Of a stretch of 39,509 nucleotides of DNA, positions 16,148 to 27,419 are shown piece by piece. The notes beneath the pieces are model-generated. The model was not told the origin of the DNA, did no database searches, and saw nothing but the letters and a program-made list of their open reading frames with translations. The stretch comes from Fusobacterium mortiferum ATCC 9817 (lineage in GTDB: Bacteria; Fusobacteriota; Fusobacteriia; Fusobacteriales; Fusobacteriaceae): contig NZ_GL987988.1 in NCBI RefSeq assembly GCF_000158195.2, positions 30,556 to 70,064 on the forward strand, given 5' to 3'. The translations under genes were made by a program, and so were the position numbers. The stretch's first letter is position 1, and every line of letters begins with the position of its first letter.

Positions 16148-17140
16148 GTGAGTTCTATAAAAATTGATGATATAGCTAGATTGGCTGGATATTCAAAATC
16201 AACAGTATCTAAAGTTATAAATAATTATCCAGGAATACCAGAATCAACAAAAGAAAAAATAATGAAGGTTATAAAAAAATATGAATTTGAACCTAATATT
16301 CAAGCTAGAAATTTAGCTGGGAAAAGGGATAAAGTAATAGGAATATTTATCTTAGATAAAGGTGGACTAGGAAGTTATTTTTTCCAATATATAATTGCTT
16401 TAATTGTTGAAAAATCAGAAGAAAGAGATGTAAAGGTTTTAATTTCTCTTATTAAAACTAGTGAAGAGAAAATTAGAATAAAACAATTAATAGATAATGG
16501 AACTATTCAAGGAGCAATCATAATAGGGGCTACCTTAGATGAACCTGAAATAGAAAATCTAATAGAGAATGAATATAACTTGGTAATGTTTGATTATAAA
16601 ACTGAGCATCATTCTAAAAATGTATTTTTAATTAATTCAAATAATTATAATGGAGGAAAATTAGCAGCTAAATTTTTATTAGAAAAAGGGCTTAAAACTA
16701 TCTATCATTTTGCAGGACAAGAAAATAAATTGGCCGGTTTAGAAAGAGAAGAAGGTTTTTTAGATGAACTAGATGGAAATGGGATAGTATCTAAAGTACT
16801 AAAAGGAGAGTTTCAGTTAGAAATAGCTAAAAAAATATTTACTCAATTGATAAAAAGTGGAGATATTCCAGAAGGGATATTTTGTGCTAATGATGAGATG
16901 GCAATAGGTTGTTTAGAAGCTTTAACAGAAAATGATATAGCTTATGAGAAGGTTAAATTGATAGGATTTGACAATAACCAAATTTCAAGACTTTATAGAC
17001 CTAGAATTACAACTATAGGATATAATTTAGATAAAATGGCTGATAAAGCTGTAGAGGCTATTTTAAAATTAATAGCTGGAGAAAAAATAAAAACAAATGT
17101 TTATAATGGAGAATTAAAGCTTTATGAAAGAGAAACATAG
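16148..17140 (+). CDS. LacI-family transcriptional regulator of the beta-glucan locus
   Basis: A protein of about 330 residues with an N-terminal LacI helix-turn-helix (IDDIARLAGYSKSTVSKVINN) and a periplasmic-binding-protein-like sensor domain (about residues 60-325) ending in RPRITTIGYN and a typical C-terminal stretch. It probably represses the GH16-porin and kinase-PTS-GH1-GH9 units and responds to a beta-glucan breakdown product or its phosphate. The start is uncertain. The GTG at 16148 overlaps its only Shine-Dalgarno (AGAGG, 16144-16148). Three codons later an ATA (16157) has that same sequence at ideal spacing and would give a standard LacI start (KIDDIARLAG). No ATG, TTG or other GTG fits. 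Confidence 0.9.
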   Translation: MSSIKIDDIARLAGYSKSTVSKVINNYPGIPESTKEKIMKVIKKYEFEPNIQARNLAGKRDKVIGIFILDKGGLGSYFFQYIIALIVEKSEERDVKVLISLIKTSEEKIRIKQLIDNGTIQGAIIIGATLDEPEIENLIENEYNLVMFDYKTEHHSKNVFLINSNNYNGGKLAAKFLLEKGLKTIYHFAGQENKLAGLEREEGFLDELDGNGIVSKVLKGEFQLEIAKKIFTQLIKSGDIPEGIFCANDEMAIGCLEALTENDIAYEKVKLIGFDNNQISRLYRPRITTIGYNLDKMADKAVEAILKLIAGEKIKTNVYNGELKLYERET

Positions 17141-17150
17141 TTTCTCTTTC
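17126..17150 (+). terminator. Hairpin across the regulator stop codon
   Basis: A perfect 10-base stem (17126-17135 with 17141-17150) with a 5-base loop includes the stop codon of the LacI-family gene and is followed by ATTTTAG. The T-tract is short, so it may be a partial terminator that reduces read-through from the regulator into the kinase operon. Confidence 0.55.
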
Positions 17151-17165
17151 ATTTTAGAAAATAAG

Positions 17166-17177
17166 GAAAGCGGTTTC
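17166..17177. promoter_or_regulatory. Second LacI-family operator candidate, before the ROK kinase operon
   Basis: GAAAGCGGTTTC matches the 12914 site at 11 of 12 bases, with the same GAAA and TTTC arms around CG. It lies 16 bases before the kinase ATG, overlapping its leader just upstream of the AAGGAG Shine-Dalgarno. No clear promoter is visible in the 25 bases between the regulator stop and this site, so it may act as a roadblock for transcription coming from upstream. Confidence 0.65.
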
Positions 17178-17193
17178 TAAAAGGAGAAAAAAT

Positions 17194-18099
17194 ATGTACT
17201 TAAGTTTTGATGTTGGAGGAACTAAAACAAAATATTCTTTAATAAATGAAAGAGGAGAGATTCTAAAGAGTGGTAGTATAGATACTCAAGATAATAAAGA
17301 TACAATCTTTAAAAGAGTAAAAGAAGTAGTTGAAAAATTTCAAAATGAAGGAGACAAAATAGATGGGCTAGCTTTTAGCATGCCTGGAGTAATAGATGTA
17401 AAAAGAGGACATATGATTACAGGTGGAGCTCTATATGATTTATATGATTTTCCTTTTAAAAGTGAATTAGAAAAATATATAGGGATTCCTGTGGAGTTGG
17501 AAAATGATGTAAATTGTGTAGCACTAGCAGAAAAATGGCTAGGGAATGCTAAAGAATGTGAAAATTTTCTTTGTCTAACTGTTGGAACAGGAGTAGGTGG
17601 AGCTATATATATAGATGGAAAGATGGTAAGAGGAAGGGGATTTGCTGCTGGAGAATTTGGATTTATGATAACTGATAGAAGAGAAAATTATGAAGAAGCA
17701 AGTCTTAGTATGTCTGGAAGTGTAAGAGGTGGATTAATAAAAGCTTATGCTAAGAAGAAAAATATGAATTGGGAAGAGTTAAGAGGAGAAGAGATATTTG
17801 AGTTTTCTAAAAATGGAGATAAAATTGCGACAGAGGTAATTGAAGAATTTTATACATCCTTAGCTTATTCAATTTATAACTTAGCTGTTAGTTTAAATCC
17901 TGAAAAAATACTTATAGGTGGAGAGATAACAAAAAGGGAAGATTTTATAGAAATTATAGAGAAAAAAGTAGAAACTATAAAAAAAGATGTCTGTCCTTTA
18001 GAAATGCCTAAATTAGAGAGATGTAAATTTTTAAATGATTCTGGAAAAATAGGTGCAGTATATCATTTTATTTTAAGTGAAAAAGAAAGAAAAAATTAG
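17194..18099 (+). CDS. ROK-family sugar kinase, BglK-like (probable beta-glucoside kinase)
   Basis: A 301-residue ROK kinase. The phosphate loop is DVGGTKTKYSLI at the N-terminus, the catalytic-Asp stretch is VELENDVNCVALAEKWLG (about residues 105-122), and the second ATP-binding motif is LTVGTGVGGAIYIDGKMV. The zinc motif CxCGxxGCxE of most ROK proteins is absent. Its place reads GEFGFMITDRRENYEEAS. This fits zinc-free relatives such as the beta-glucoside kinase BglK, which makes phosphorylated cellobiose-type sugars with ATP. It has no helix-turn-helix, so it is an enzyme, not a repressor. It is the first gene of a kinase / PTS IIC / GH1 / GH9 unit behind an operator candidate. Confidence 0.8.
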   Translation: MYLSFDVGGTKTKYSLINERGEILKSGSIDTQDNKDTIFKRVKEVVEKFQNEGDKIDGLAFSMPGVIDVKRGHMITGGALYDLYDFPFKSELEKYIGIPVELENDVNCVALAEKWLGNAKECENFLCLTVGTGVGGAIYIDGKMVRGRGFAAGEFGFMITDRRENYEEASLSMSGSVRGGLIKAYAKKKNMNWEELRGEEIFEFSKNGDKIATEVIEEFYTSLAYSIYNLAVSLNPEKILIGGEITKREDFIEIIEKKVETIKKDVCPLEMPKLERCKFLNDSGKIGAVYHFILSEKERKN

Positions 18100-18108
18100 G
18101 AGGAAAAT

Positions 18109-20839
<2,731 letters not shown>

Positions 20840-20860
20840 AATATTTGAGAAGGGATTAGA

Positions 20861-23227
20861 ATGAAAAAAAAAGCTAAAGGTAAAATTATGTTTTTATTAG
20901 CTATTACTTTACTTGCAACAAGTTGTGGAAATGTGAATACTAAAGAGGGAACAAAGGAAGTAGAAATAGCTAAACTTTCAATAGATAAAAAATATCAACA
21001 AAATGATTTAATTCTTTTTACTAATGAAGTTTTAGGTGGATGGTCAATGGAAGGAGGACAAGAGTTAGATGAAAGAGGGTTTTTACCTGTAGATAAAAAT
21101 ATGACATATAACTCTTTACCTTCATTACACATAAAGACTTCAATAAATGAAAATCAATGGTTATGTTCAATAGTACCAAAAGGTTGGAATGCTATGAATT
21201 TAGAACCATATGTTGCCAATGGAACATTAGAGTTTAATATAAAAGGAGCAAAAGGGGGAGAAGTATTTGAACTCTCTTTTGGTGGAAAGAGAACAGATGG
21301 AAAAGGAGATATTGATATAGTCTCTTTTAGAACAGACACGCAGTTTGAAATAACTAAAGAATGGCAACATATTTCTATTCCATTAAAGGATGTGATGAAT
21401 TTATCAGGAGAAGCAGATTTAAGATCTTTTAGACAGCTTATTTTTAAGGAAGTTGATAATGGGGTAACAGAAAAACCTGTTGAAGTATGGATAAATGATG
21501 TAAGAATAATAACTTCAGATGATGAAACTTCACAAAATCCTGTGAAAGTAAATCAAGTAGGATATCATTTAAATGCAGATAAATATGCTTTAATAAGTGG
21601 ATTTGCACATAAATTCACAACTCCAGTAGGAACAATTTTTAGAGTAAAAGATACTAAAGATAAAGTGATTTATACAGGAAAATTGTCGCTGATTTGTGAT
21701 GATGATTCAGTTGTATCAGGAGATAGAATACTAAAAGCTGACTTCAGTGATATTAAAGTTCCAGGAACGTATTTTTTAGAGGTTGAAGGTGTAGGAAAAT
21801 CTCAGAAATTTACAATAGGAGATAACATATATAAACCTTTATTGGAAGATATAACTAAATATTATTATCTTCAAAGAGGAAATGAAATAATTGAAGAAAA
21901 ATATGTTGGAAAACTATTTGCAAGAGGAGAAGGACTACCACAAGATAGAAGTGTTCCTCTAAATTCTCAAAGAGAGAGCTCAAAAAGATATGATGTTTCT
22001 GGTGGATGGTATGATGCTGGAGATTATGGAAAATACACAAATGCTGGAGCTACTGCGGTAACAGAACTTTTATGGGCATATGAAATGTTTCCAAATCAAT
22101 TTAGAGATAAAAAAGATTTTATACCAGAAAGTGGAAATGGAGTTTCAGATTTATTAGATGAAATTAGATGGGAATTAGATTTCTTATTAAAAATGCAAGA
22201 TAAAGATACAGGAGGAGTATATTCTCATGTATGGGCACAAAACTATGATGGTACACCAGATATAGCTTTAACAATGGATAGATATATCCAGGATAAAAAT
22301 GGAACAATGACTAATGTAAAACCAACAACTCATACAGCAGATGTTGTTGCTGCTTTAGCTCATGGTTATACAGTATTTAAAAATATAGATAAAGAATATG
22401 CTGAAAAATTACTTAAAGCAGCAAAATTTGGATACCAATACTTAGAAAAAAATTCAAATTTAATAATCTCTATGCCGAATGAACCATATTATGATGGAAA
22501 TGATACTGATAATAGATTATGGGCAGCAGCAGAATTATATAGAGCCACTGGAGAAAAAAAATACGACGAATATTTCTTAAATAACTATAGAAATTTTGAA
22601 GAAAGCTTTGAAGCTGAAAAAAATGGACATGGTTGGGGAAATATGGAAAAAGTTGCTTTTTATGCATACTTAAGCTCTAAAAATCCTGCTTCTGAAGTAA
22701 AAGAATGGTTTAAAGAGAAGTTTACATCATGGTCAGATGATGTATTTGAAAAAACTGTAAATAACCCATGGAAAACTGTGTTAGGAGAAAATGACTATGT
22801 ATGGGGAAGTAACTCAGTTATAGGAACTACATTGATGGATCTATATGTAGGAAATAAGGTTCTAGGAAAGGATAATGATAGAACTATAGCTATGATGAGA
22901 ACTAATATGAACTATTTCTTAGGAGTAAATCCATTAGCATTTAGTTATGTTTCAGGATATGGAGAAAATTGTTTAAGTCATACATATAGCAACATATATA
23001 ATTATGATGGGATATTAGAGATTCCAAAGGGATATTTTGCAGGAGGACCAAACCAATTTCAAGGTGCGGAACTATCTAAATTCAATGCTAGAGATTATGT
23101 TGACTCAGGATATGAATGGACAACAAATGAGCACACAATTTATTGGAATTCAGTATTAATATTTTCTACAGCAGCTTTAAATGAAAATCTTCAAGAAGTT
23201 AGTATTATGAACTTTGAAGTGAAATAA
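20861..23227 (+). CDS. Lipoprotein GH9 glucanase with N-terminal binding and Ig-like domains
   Basis: A 788-residue lipoprotein with the lipobox LLATSC and lipid-anchored Cys22. Residues about 40-220 form a beta-rich, probably carbohydrate-binding domain. Residues about 222-310 are a CelD-type Ig-like domain (PVKVNQVGYHLNADKYALISG), and about 320-780 the GH9 catalytic domain. D385 and D388 in GGWYDAGDYGKYT are the base/nucleophile pair, and E757 in SGYEWTTNEHTIYW is the acid. FLGVNPLAFSYVSGYGEN is also typical. GH9 enzymes are inverting, usually acting on beta-1,4-glucan; here mixed-linkage glucan is possible. The anchor suggests an outer-membrane or periplasmic site. It closes the operon and is followed by a hairpin. 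The start has an in-frame run of nine A residues. Confidence 0.92.
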   Translation: MKKKAKGKIMFLLAITLLATSCGNVNTKEGTKEVEIAKLSIDKKYQQNDLILFTNEVLGGWSMEGGQELDERGFLPVDKNMTYNSLPSLHIKTSINENQWLCSIVPKGWNAMNLEPYVANGTLEFNIKGAKGGEVFELSFGGKRTDGKGDIDIVSFRTDTQFEITKEWQHISIPLKDVMNLSGEADLRSFRQLIFKEVDNGVTEKPVEVWINDVRIITSDDETSQNPVKVNQVGYHLNADKYALISGFAHKFTTPVGTIFRVKDTKDKVIYTGKLSLICDDDSVVSGDRILKADFSDIKVPGTYFLEVEGVGKSQKFTIGDNIYKPLLEDITKYYYLQRGNEIIEEKYVGKLFARGEGLPQDRSVPLNSQRESSKRYDVSGGWYDAGDYGKYTNAGATAVTELLWAYEMFPNQFRDKKDFIPESGNGVSDLLDEIRWELDFLLKMQDKDTGGVYSHVWAQNYDGTPDIALTMDRYIQDKNGTMTNVKPTTHTADVVAALAHGYTVFKNIDKEYAEKLLKAAKFGYQYLEKNSNLIISMPNEPYYDGNDTDNRLWAAAELYRATGEKKYDEYFLNNYRNFEESFEAEKNGHGWGNMEKVAFYAYLSSKNPASEVKEWFKEKFTSWSDDVFEKTVNNPWKTVLGENDYVWGSNSVIGTTLMDLYVGNKVLGKDNDRTIAMMRTNMNYFLGVNPLAFSYVSGYGENCLSHTYSNIYNYDGILEIPKGYFAGGPNQFQGAELSKFNARDYVDSGYEWTTNEHTIYWNSVLIFSTAALNENLQEVSIMNFEVK

Positions 23228-23238
23228 AAAATAAAAAG

Positions 23239-23281
23239 AGAGCAAGTTACTAAAAGTTATAGAGTATCCTTGCTCTTTTAA
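23239..23281 (+). terminator. Terminator between the GH9 gene and the convergent repressor gene
   Basis: An 8-base stem (23239-23246 with 23269-23276) with a 22-base loop is followed by TTTTAATTTA. The A-run on its left (23233-23237) would give a weak T-tract on the minus strand, so it may serve both convergent genes. Confidence 0.65.
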
Positions 23282-23307
23282 TTTACTAATTTTTTAGATA
23301 AAATAAT

Positions 23308-24437
23308 TTAATCGCTATTAACCAAATTAAAAAAATCAGAAATAGGAATTAATGCTGCTCCAAGTATACTTGAACGCTCATTTAAATTAGAACATAAAAT
23401 ATTAAGAGGATAATTTTTAAAGAAAATATTTTTTTGAATATTTTTTAAAATATCTTGTTGATATTTTTCAATATATTTTGCTAAATTTCCACTAATTATA
23501 ATATTATTGATATCAAAAGTTAAAAGTATATTACTTAAACCAATACTAAAAAAATTAATATATTTTTCTACGAACTCTTTATTTTGTTCTTTATCAAAAA
23601 TAAAAGAAAGTTCTTTAGTACTAACCCTATTAAGCTCCTCTTCTGTTGCAATTTCAGAAACATATAATTCCCAACATCCTCTATTTCCACAATTACATTT
23701 TTTTCCAGAATAATCAATGGAGATATGTCCAAACTCTCCGCATAAATTATTATTTCCATGATGTAAGTGAGAATTAATATATACTCCAGCTCCTATTCCA
23801 CTTCCAATAGAAATAACAACAAAATTTTCATCCTTTTGAGCTTTTCCAAGAATTTTTTCGCTATAAATACAAGCATTAGCATCATTTTCTAAATAAACAT
23901 TTAAATCATATTTTTTAAATATATCATTTAAATCTATATTTTTTAAATTTAAGTTTATTCCATCTAAAATTTTTAATTTTTTTCTATCTACAATTCCTGG
24001 AAAAGAGATTCTAATTCCCAAAATTTTATCTTTAATCTCTTTATCAATTTCATTAAAAAATTCATTGAAAAGAGAGGATAAGATTTGAGAAAAAGTATTA
24101 TTATTATATTCTAAATTAAGAATTGTCCTTTCTTTTTTTATTCTTCCAAGAAGATCAATTAGAATAAAGCTAATTTTTTTTAACTCGATCTGGATTCCGA
24201 TTGAGTAGAACTTATCAGTATTTACAAGAAATGATACTGAAGAGCGTCCAGGTGTATGCATAATTTCATCAGATTGTAAAATTATTCCCTCTTTTAAAAA
24301 ATCTTCTACTAATCTTTTAGAGGTTGGATAAGTTAAATTTAATCCTTTACTTGCTTGAGAAATTGTAAAATTTTTATTTTTATATATAAAATTTAAAAAA
24401 TCTAAATCATTCCTTTTTTTTGTTCTAATTGGTACAT
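23308..24437 (-). CDS. xylR: ROK-family transcriptional repressor (XylR-like), frame interrupted at an A8 run near the start
   Basis: The long frame encodes an N-terminal winged helix ([16 protein letters not shown], then [20 protein letters not shown]) and a ROK sugar-binding domain with the zinc motif [10 protein letters not shown] and [11 protein letters not shown]. This is the layout of XylR/NagC repressors. An ATG at 24261 would leave out the DNA-binding domain, so the true start lies upstream. The only well-placed ATG is 24437-24435, seven bases after GAGG. That frame gives a short peptide and stops 11 codons on. It enters the main frame only if one A is added at, or the ribosome or polymerase slips back one base on, the run of eight A (24421-24414). 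The alternative is a rare ATT start at 24441. It diverges from xylA and should control the xylose genes. Confidence 0.75.
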
Positions 24438-24454
24438 TAATTCACCTCAATTAT

Positions 24455-24478
24455 TTATATCATTTTTTAATGATATAA
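24455..24478. promoter_or_regulatory. Palindrome between repressor and xylA, candidate XylR operator
   Basis: TTATATCATT (24455-24464) and AATGATATAA (24469-24478) are perfect 10-base inverted repeats with a 4-base spacer. They lie in the 80-base divergent region between the ROK repressor and xylA. The symmetry and location fit a repressor dimer site that could control both directions. No clear -35/-10 pair is visible for xylA. Confidence 0.65.
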
Positions 24479-24519
24479 CTTTTTTATATAAAAGTCAAAT
24501 TTTTAAAAGGAGGGTTTAT

Positions 24520-25830
24520 ATGGAATTTTTTAAAGGAATTGATAAAGTAAAATATGAAGGTGTAAAAACAAATAATTTATTAGCATTTGCTCATTATAAT
24601 CCTGAAGAAGTAATATTAGGAAAAAAGATGAAAGATCACCTTAAATTTGCAATGTCATATTGGCATACATTAACAGGAGAGGGAACAGATCCATTTGGAA
24701 ATGCAACTATGGATAGAGAGTGGAATGAGTATACTCCAATGGAAAAAGCAAAAGCTAGAGTAAAAGCTGGTTTTGAATTTATGGAAAAATTAGGACTTGA
24801 ATATTTCTGTTTTCATGATAAAGATATAGCTCCAGAGGCTGAAACATTAGAAGAGTACCATAGAAACTTAGATGAGATCGTTGATTTAATAGAAGAAGAG
24901 ATGAAAAGAACAGGAATAAAATTACTTTGGGGAACATCAAATATGTTTAGTCATCCAAGATTCATGCATGGAGCTGCAACAAGTTGTAATGCAGATGTAT
25001 TTGCTTATGCAGCAGCTCAAACTAAAAAAGCTTTAGAAATTACTAAAAGATTAAATGGAACAGGTTATGTATTTTGGGGTGGAAGAGAAGGATATGAAAC
25101 ACTATTAAATACAGACATAGGATTAGAGTTAGATAATCTTGCAAGATTTTTACAAATGGCAGTAGATTATGCTAAAAAAATAGGATTTGAAGGGCAGTTC
25201 TTTATAGAACCAAAACCAAAAGAACCAACAAAACATCAATATGATTTTGATACTACAACAGTACTTGAATTCTTAAGAAAATATAATTTAGATAAGTATT
25301 TTAAAATGAATATAGAAGCAAATCATGCTACATTAGCTGGACATACTTTCCAACATGAATTGTGTACAGCAAGAATTAATGGTGTATTTGGAAGTATAGA
25401 TGCTAACCAAGGAGATATGTTATTAGGATGGGATACAGACCAATTTCCAACAAATGTATATGATGCAGTTTTAGCTATGTATGAAACACTTTTAGCTGGT
25501 GGATTTAAAGAAGGAGGATTAAATTTTGATGCTAAAGTAAGAAGAGGTTCTTTCGAACCAAAAGATCTATTCTATGCGTATATTTCAGGAATGGATACTT
25601 TTGCTAAAGGATTAAAAGTTGCAGCGAAATTAATTGAAGATGGAACTTTTGAGAAAATTAAAGTTGAAAGATATAGTTCATATACAACTGGTATAGGAAA
25701 ACAAATTGTTAATGGAGAAGTGGGATTTGAAGAACTTTCAAAATATGCTTTAACAAATGGAGTTAAGAAAAATTCTTCTGGAAGACAAGAGATGTTAGAA
25801 AATATTTTAAATAGATATATTTATGAATAA
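24520..25830 (+). CDS. xylA: Xylose isomerase
   Basis: A 436-residue xylose isomerase of the longer class, converting D-xylose to D-xylulose in the cytosol with two divalent metals. Seen are the N-terminal [30 protein letters not shown] region, the catalytic-His stretch [12 protein letters not shown], and [18 protein letters not shown]. Metal ligands lie in [18 protein letters not shown] and [17 protein letters not shown], and in the later [19 protein letters not shown]. Length is normal and the frame intact. AGGAGG lies just before the ATG. It leads a xylA-xylB operon facing the repressor gene. Confidence 0.97.
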   Translation: MEFFKGIDKVKYEGVKTNNLLAFAHYNPEEVILGKKMKDHLKFAMSYWHTLTGEGTDPFGNATMDREWNEYTPMEKAKARVKAGFEFMEKLGLEYFCFHDKDIAPEAETLEEYHRNLDEIVDLIEEEMKRTGIKLLWGTSNMFSHPRFMHGAATSCNADVFAYAAAQTKKALEITKRLNGTGYVFWGGREGYETLLNTDIGLELDNLARFLQMAVDYAKKIGFEGQFFIEPKPKEPTKHQYDFDTTTVLEFLRKYNLDKYFKMNIEANHATLAGHTFQHELCTARINGVFGSIDANQGDMLLGWDTDQFPTNVYDAVLAMYETLLAGGFKEGGLNFDAKVRRGSFEPKDLFYAYISGMDTFAKGLKVAAKLIEDGTFEKIKVERYSSYTTGIGKQIVNGEVGFEELSKYALTNGVKKNSSGRQEMLENILNRYIYE

Positions 25831-25846
25831 TCAATGAGGTAGGCTT

Positions 25847-27258
25847 ATGTATATAGGAATTGATTTAGGAACATCAGCAGTAAAGTTATTATTGATGAAC
25901 CCAGAAGGGAAAGTTTTAAAAACTGTTTCTAAAGAATATCCACTTTTATTTCCTAAAGAAAATTGGATAGAACAAAATCCAGATGATTGGGTAGAAAAAA
26001 CTTTTGAAGCTTTTTTAGAATTTACTTCAGAAGAATTATCACTAGTGAGAGCAATTAGTTTTAGTGGACAAATGCATGGATCAGTTTTTTTAGATGATGA
26101 AGATAAAGTTATTAGACCAGCTTTATTATGGTGTGATCAAAGAACAGTAGAAGAGTGTAAGTTTTTAAATAGAAAATTTGGGTCAAAATTAATAGATTTA
26201 ACAGGAAATATAGCTATAACAGGATTTACTGCTCCTAAAATTTTATGGTTAAAAAATAATGAATCAGAAAATTTTAAAAAGATTAATAAAATTATGTTAC
26301 CGAAAGATTATTTAGCTTTTAAACTTAGTGGTGTTTACTCTACTGATGTTTCAGATGCTTCAGGAACACTTCTTTTAGATGTAAAAAATAGAAAATGGTG
26401 TCAAGAGATATTAGAAGAGTTGGGGATTACTGAGAAGCAACTTCCTAAATTGTTTGAATCTTATGAATGTATAGGAAAGATAAAAAAAATATAGCACAAA
26501 AATATGGATTTAATGAAGAGGTTAAAATAATAGCAGGTGGAGGAGACCAAGCTACAGGTGCTGTAGGAGTTGTAAAAGACGGAGTTTTATCAGTGGCTTT
26601 GGGAACATCTGGAGTTGTTTTTGCAAATAGCTCTTCTTACAGAGCAGAAAGTGAGGCTAGATTACATTCGTTTTGTCATGCTAATGGTGGATATCATCAA
26701 ATGGGGGTTATGCTCTCTGCAGCTGGAGCATTAAAATGGTGGATAGAAGGAGTAAATAAGAGCAAAGATTATACATACTTTGTAGAGGAAGAAGCTAAGA
26801 ATAGTAAATTTGATGAAAAATTACTATTTTTATCATATCTAACTGGTGAAAGAACACCTCATAATGATCCTGATGCAAGAGGAGCTTTTATTGGATTAAA
26901 TATTCAACATGAAAGATCAGATATGACAAGAAGTGTTTTAGAAGGAATAACTTTTGGACTAAGAGATTCTTTAGAATTAATTAAAGGTACAGGAGTTTGT
27001 ACGGATACTATAAGAGTTAGTGGTGGTGGAGCCAAAAGTAATCTTTGGAAACAAATGATAGCTGATATATTTAATTTGAAAGTAGAGACTATTAATTCTA
27101 CCGAGGGACCTGCTTTTGGAGCTGCAATTTTAGCAGCTGTAGGAGATAGGTGTTTTCATTCTGTAAATGAAGCTTGTGAGAAGTTAATCCAAGTTATTGA
27201 TACGAAATATCCAAATTCCGAAAATAAACATTTTTATGAAAAAATATCAAAAATTTAA
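25847..27258 (+). pseudogene. xylB: Xylulokinase, frame broken at an A8 run (possible slippage)
   Basis: Two frames together encode one xylulokinase, which phosphorylates D-xylulose for the pentose phosphate pathway. The first part (25847-26494) has GIDLGTSAVKLLLMNPEG, FSGQMHGSVFLD and ALLWCDQRT. The second (from about 26490) continues with IAQKYGFNEEVKIIAGGGDQATGAVG and ends with the ATP-site stretch VSGGGAKSNLWKQMIADI. The break is at eight A residues (26482-26489). As written the frame stops two codons later (ATA, TAG). One additional A gives uninterrupted IKKNIAQ and a protein of about 470 residues, near the family length. It could be a true frameshift mutation, a sequencing error, or slippage restoring some full-length enzyme. 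The rest of the gene shows no decay. Confidence 0.85.
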
Positions 27259-27313
27259 ACGTTTATATTATGTTTTAAAAGAAATGGAAAAATAAAATAT
27301 ATGAATTTTATTA

Positions 27314-27347
27314 AAAGAGAGAAGGTAAAACTTCTCTTTTTTCTTTT
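27314..27347 (+). terminator. Rho-independent terminator after xylB
   Basis: A 7-base stem (27318-27324 with 27331-27337) flanked by A- and T-runs that extend it is followed by TTTTTCTTTTT. Confidence 0.85.
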
Positions 27348-27372
27348 TATTTAAAGAAAGATTTAAAAATTA

Positions 27373-27381
27373 TGTTATAAT
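27373..27381 (+). promoter_or_regulatory. Extended -10 promoter for the MATE gene
   Basis: TGT directly precedes a perfect TATAAT (27376-27381), an extended -10 element, 38 bases before the MATE ATG. No TTGACA-like box is seen at the right distance. Confidence 0.55.
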
Positions 27382-27419
27382 ATAAAAAAATATAAAAGTG
27401 AGGAGATAAAAGTAAGAGA

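Noticed and set aside
23507-23713. Plus-strand open frame opposite the ROK repressor
   Set aside because: The repressor's zinc motif and sugar-binding domain lie on the minus strand, and the plus-strand frame shows no homology.
24261-24261. ATG at 24261 as start of the ROK repressor
   Set aside because: It has no convincing Shine-Dalgarno, and the same frame continues upstream through a complete winged-helix domain.
26467-27258. Second half of xylulokinase as an independent gene starting at an ATG at 26467
   Set aside because: Its first residues overlap the upstream xylB frame, there is no Shine-Dalgarno, and the product is only the C-terminal half of a kinase. It is better explained by the A8 frameshift.
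27254-27266. AAACGTTTA after xylB as a further LacI-type operator
   Set aside because: It lies between a stop codon and a terminator with no promoter to control, and such a short AT-rich palindrome is expected by chance.
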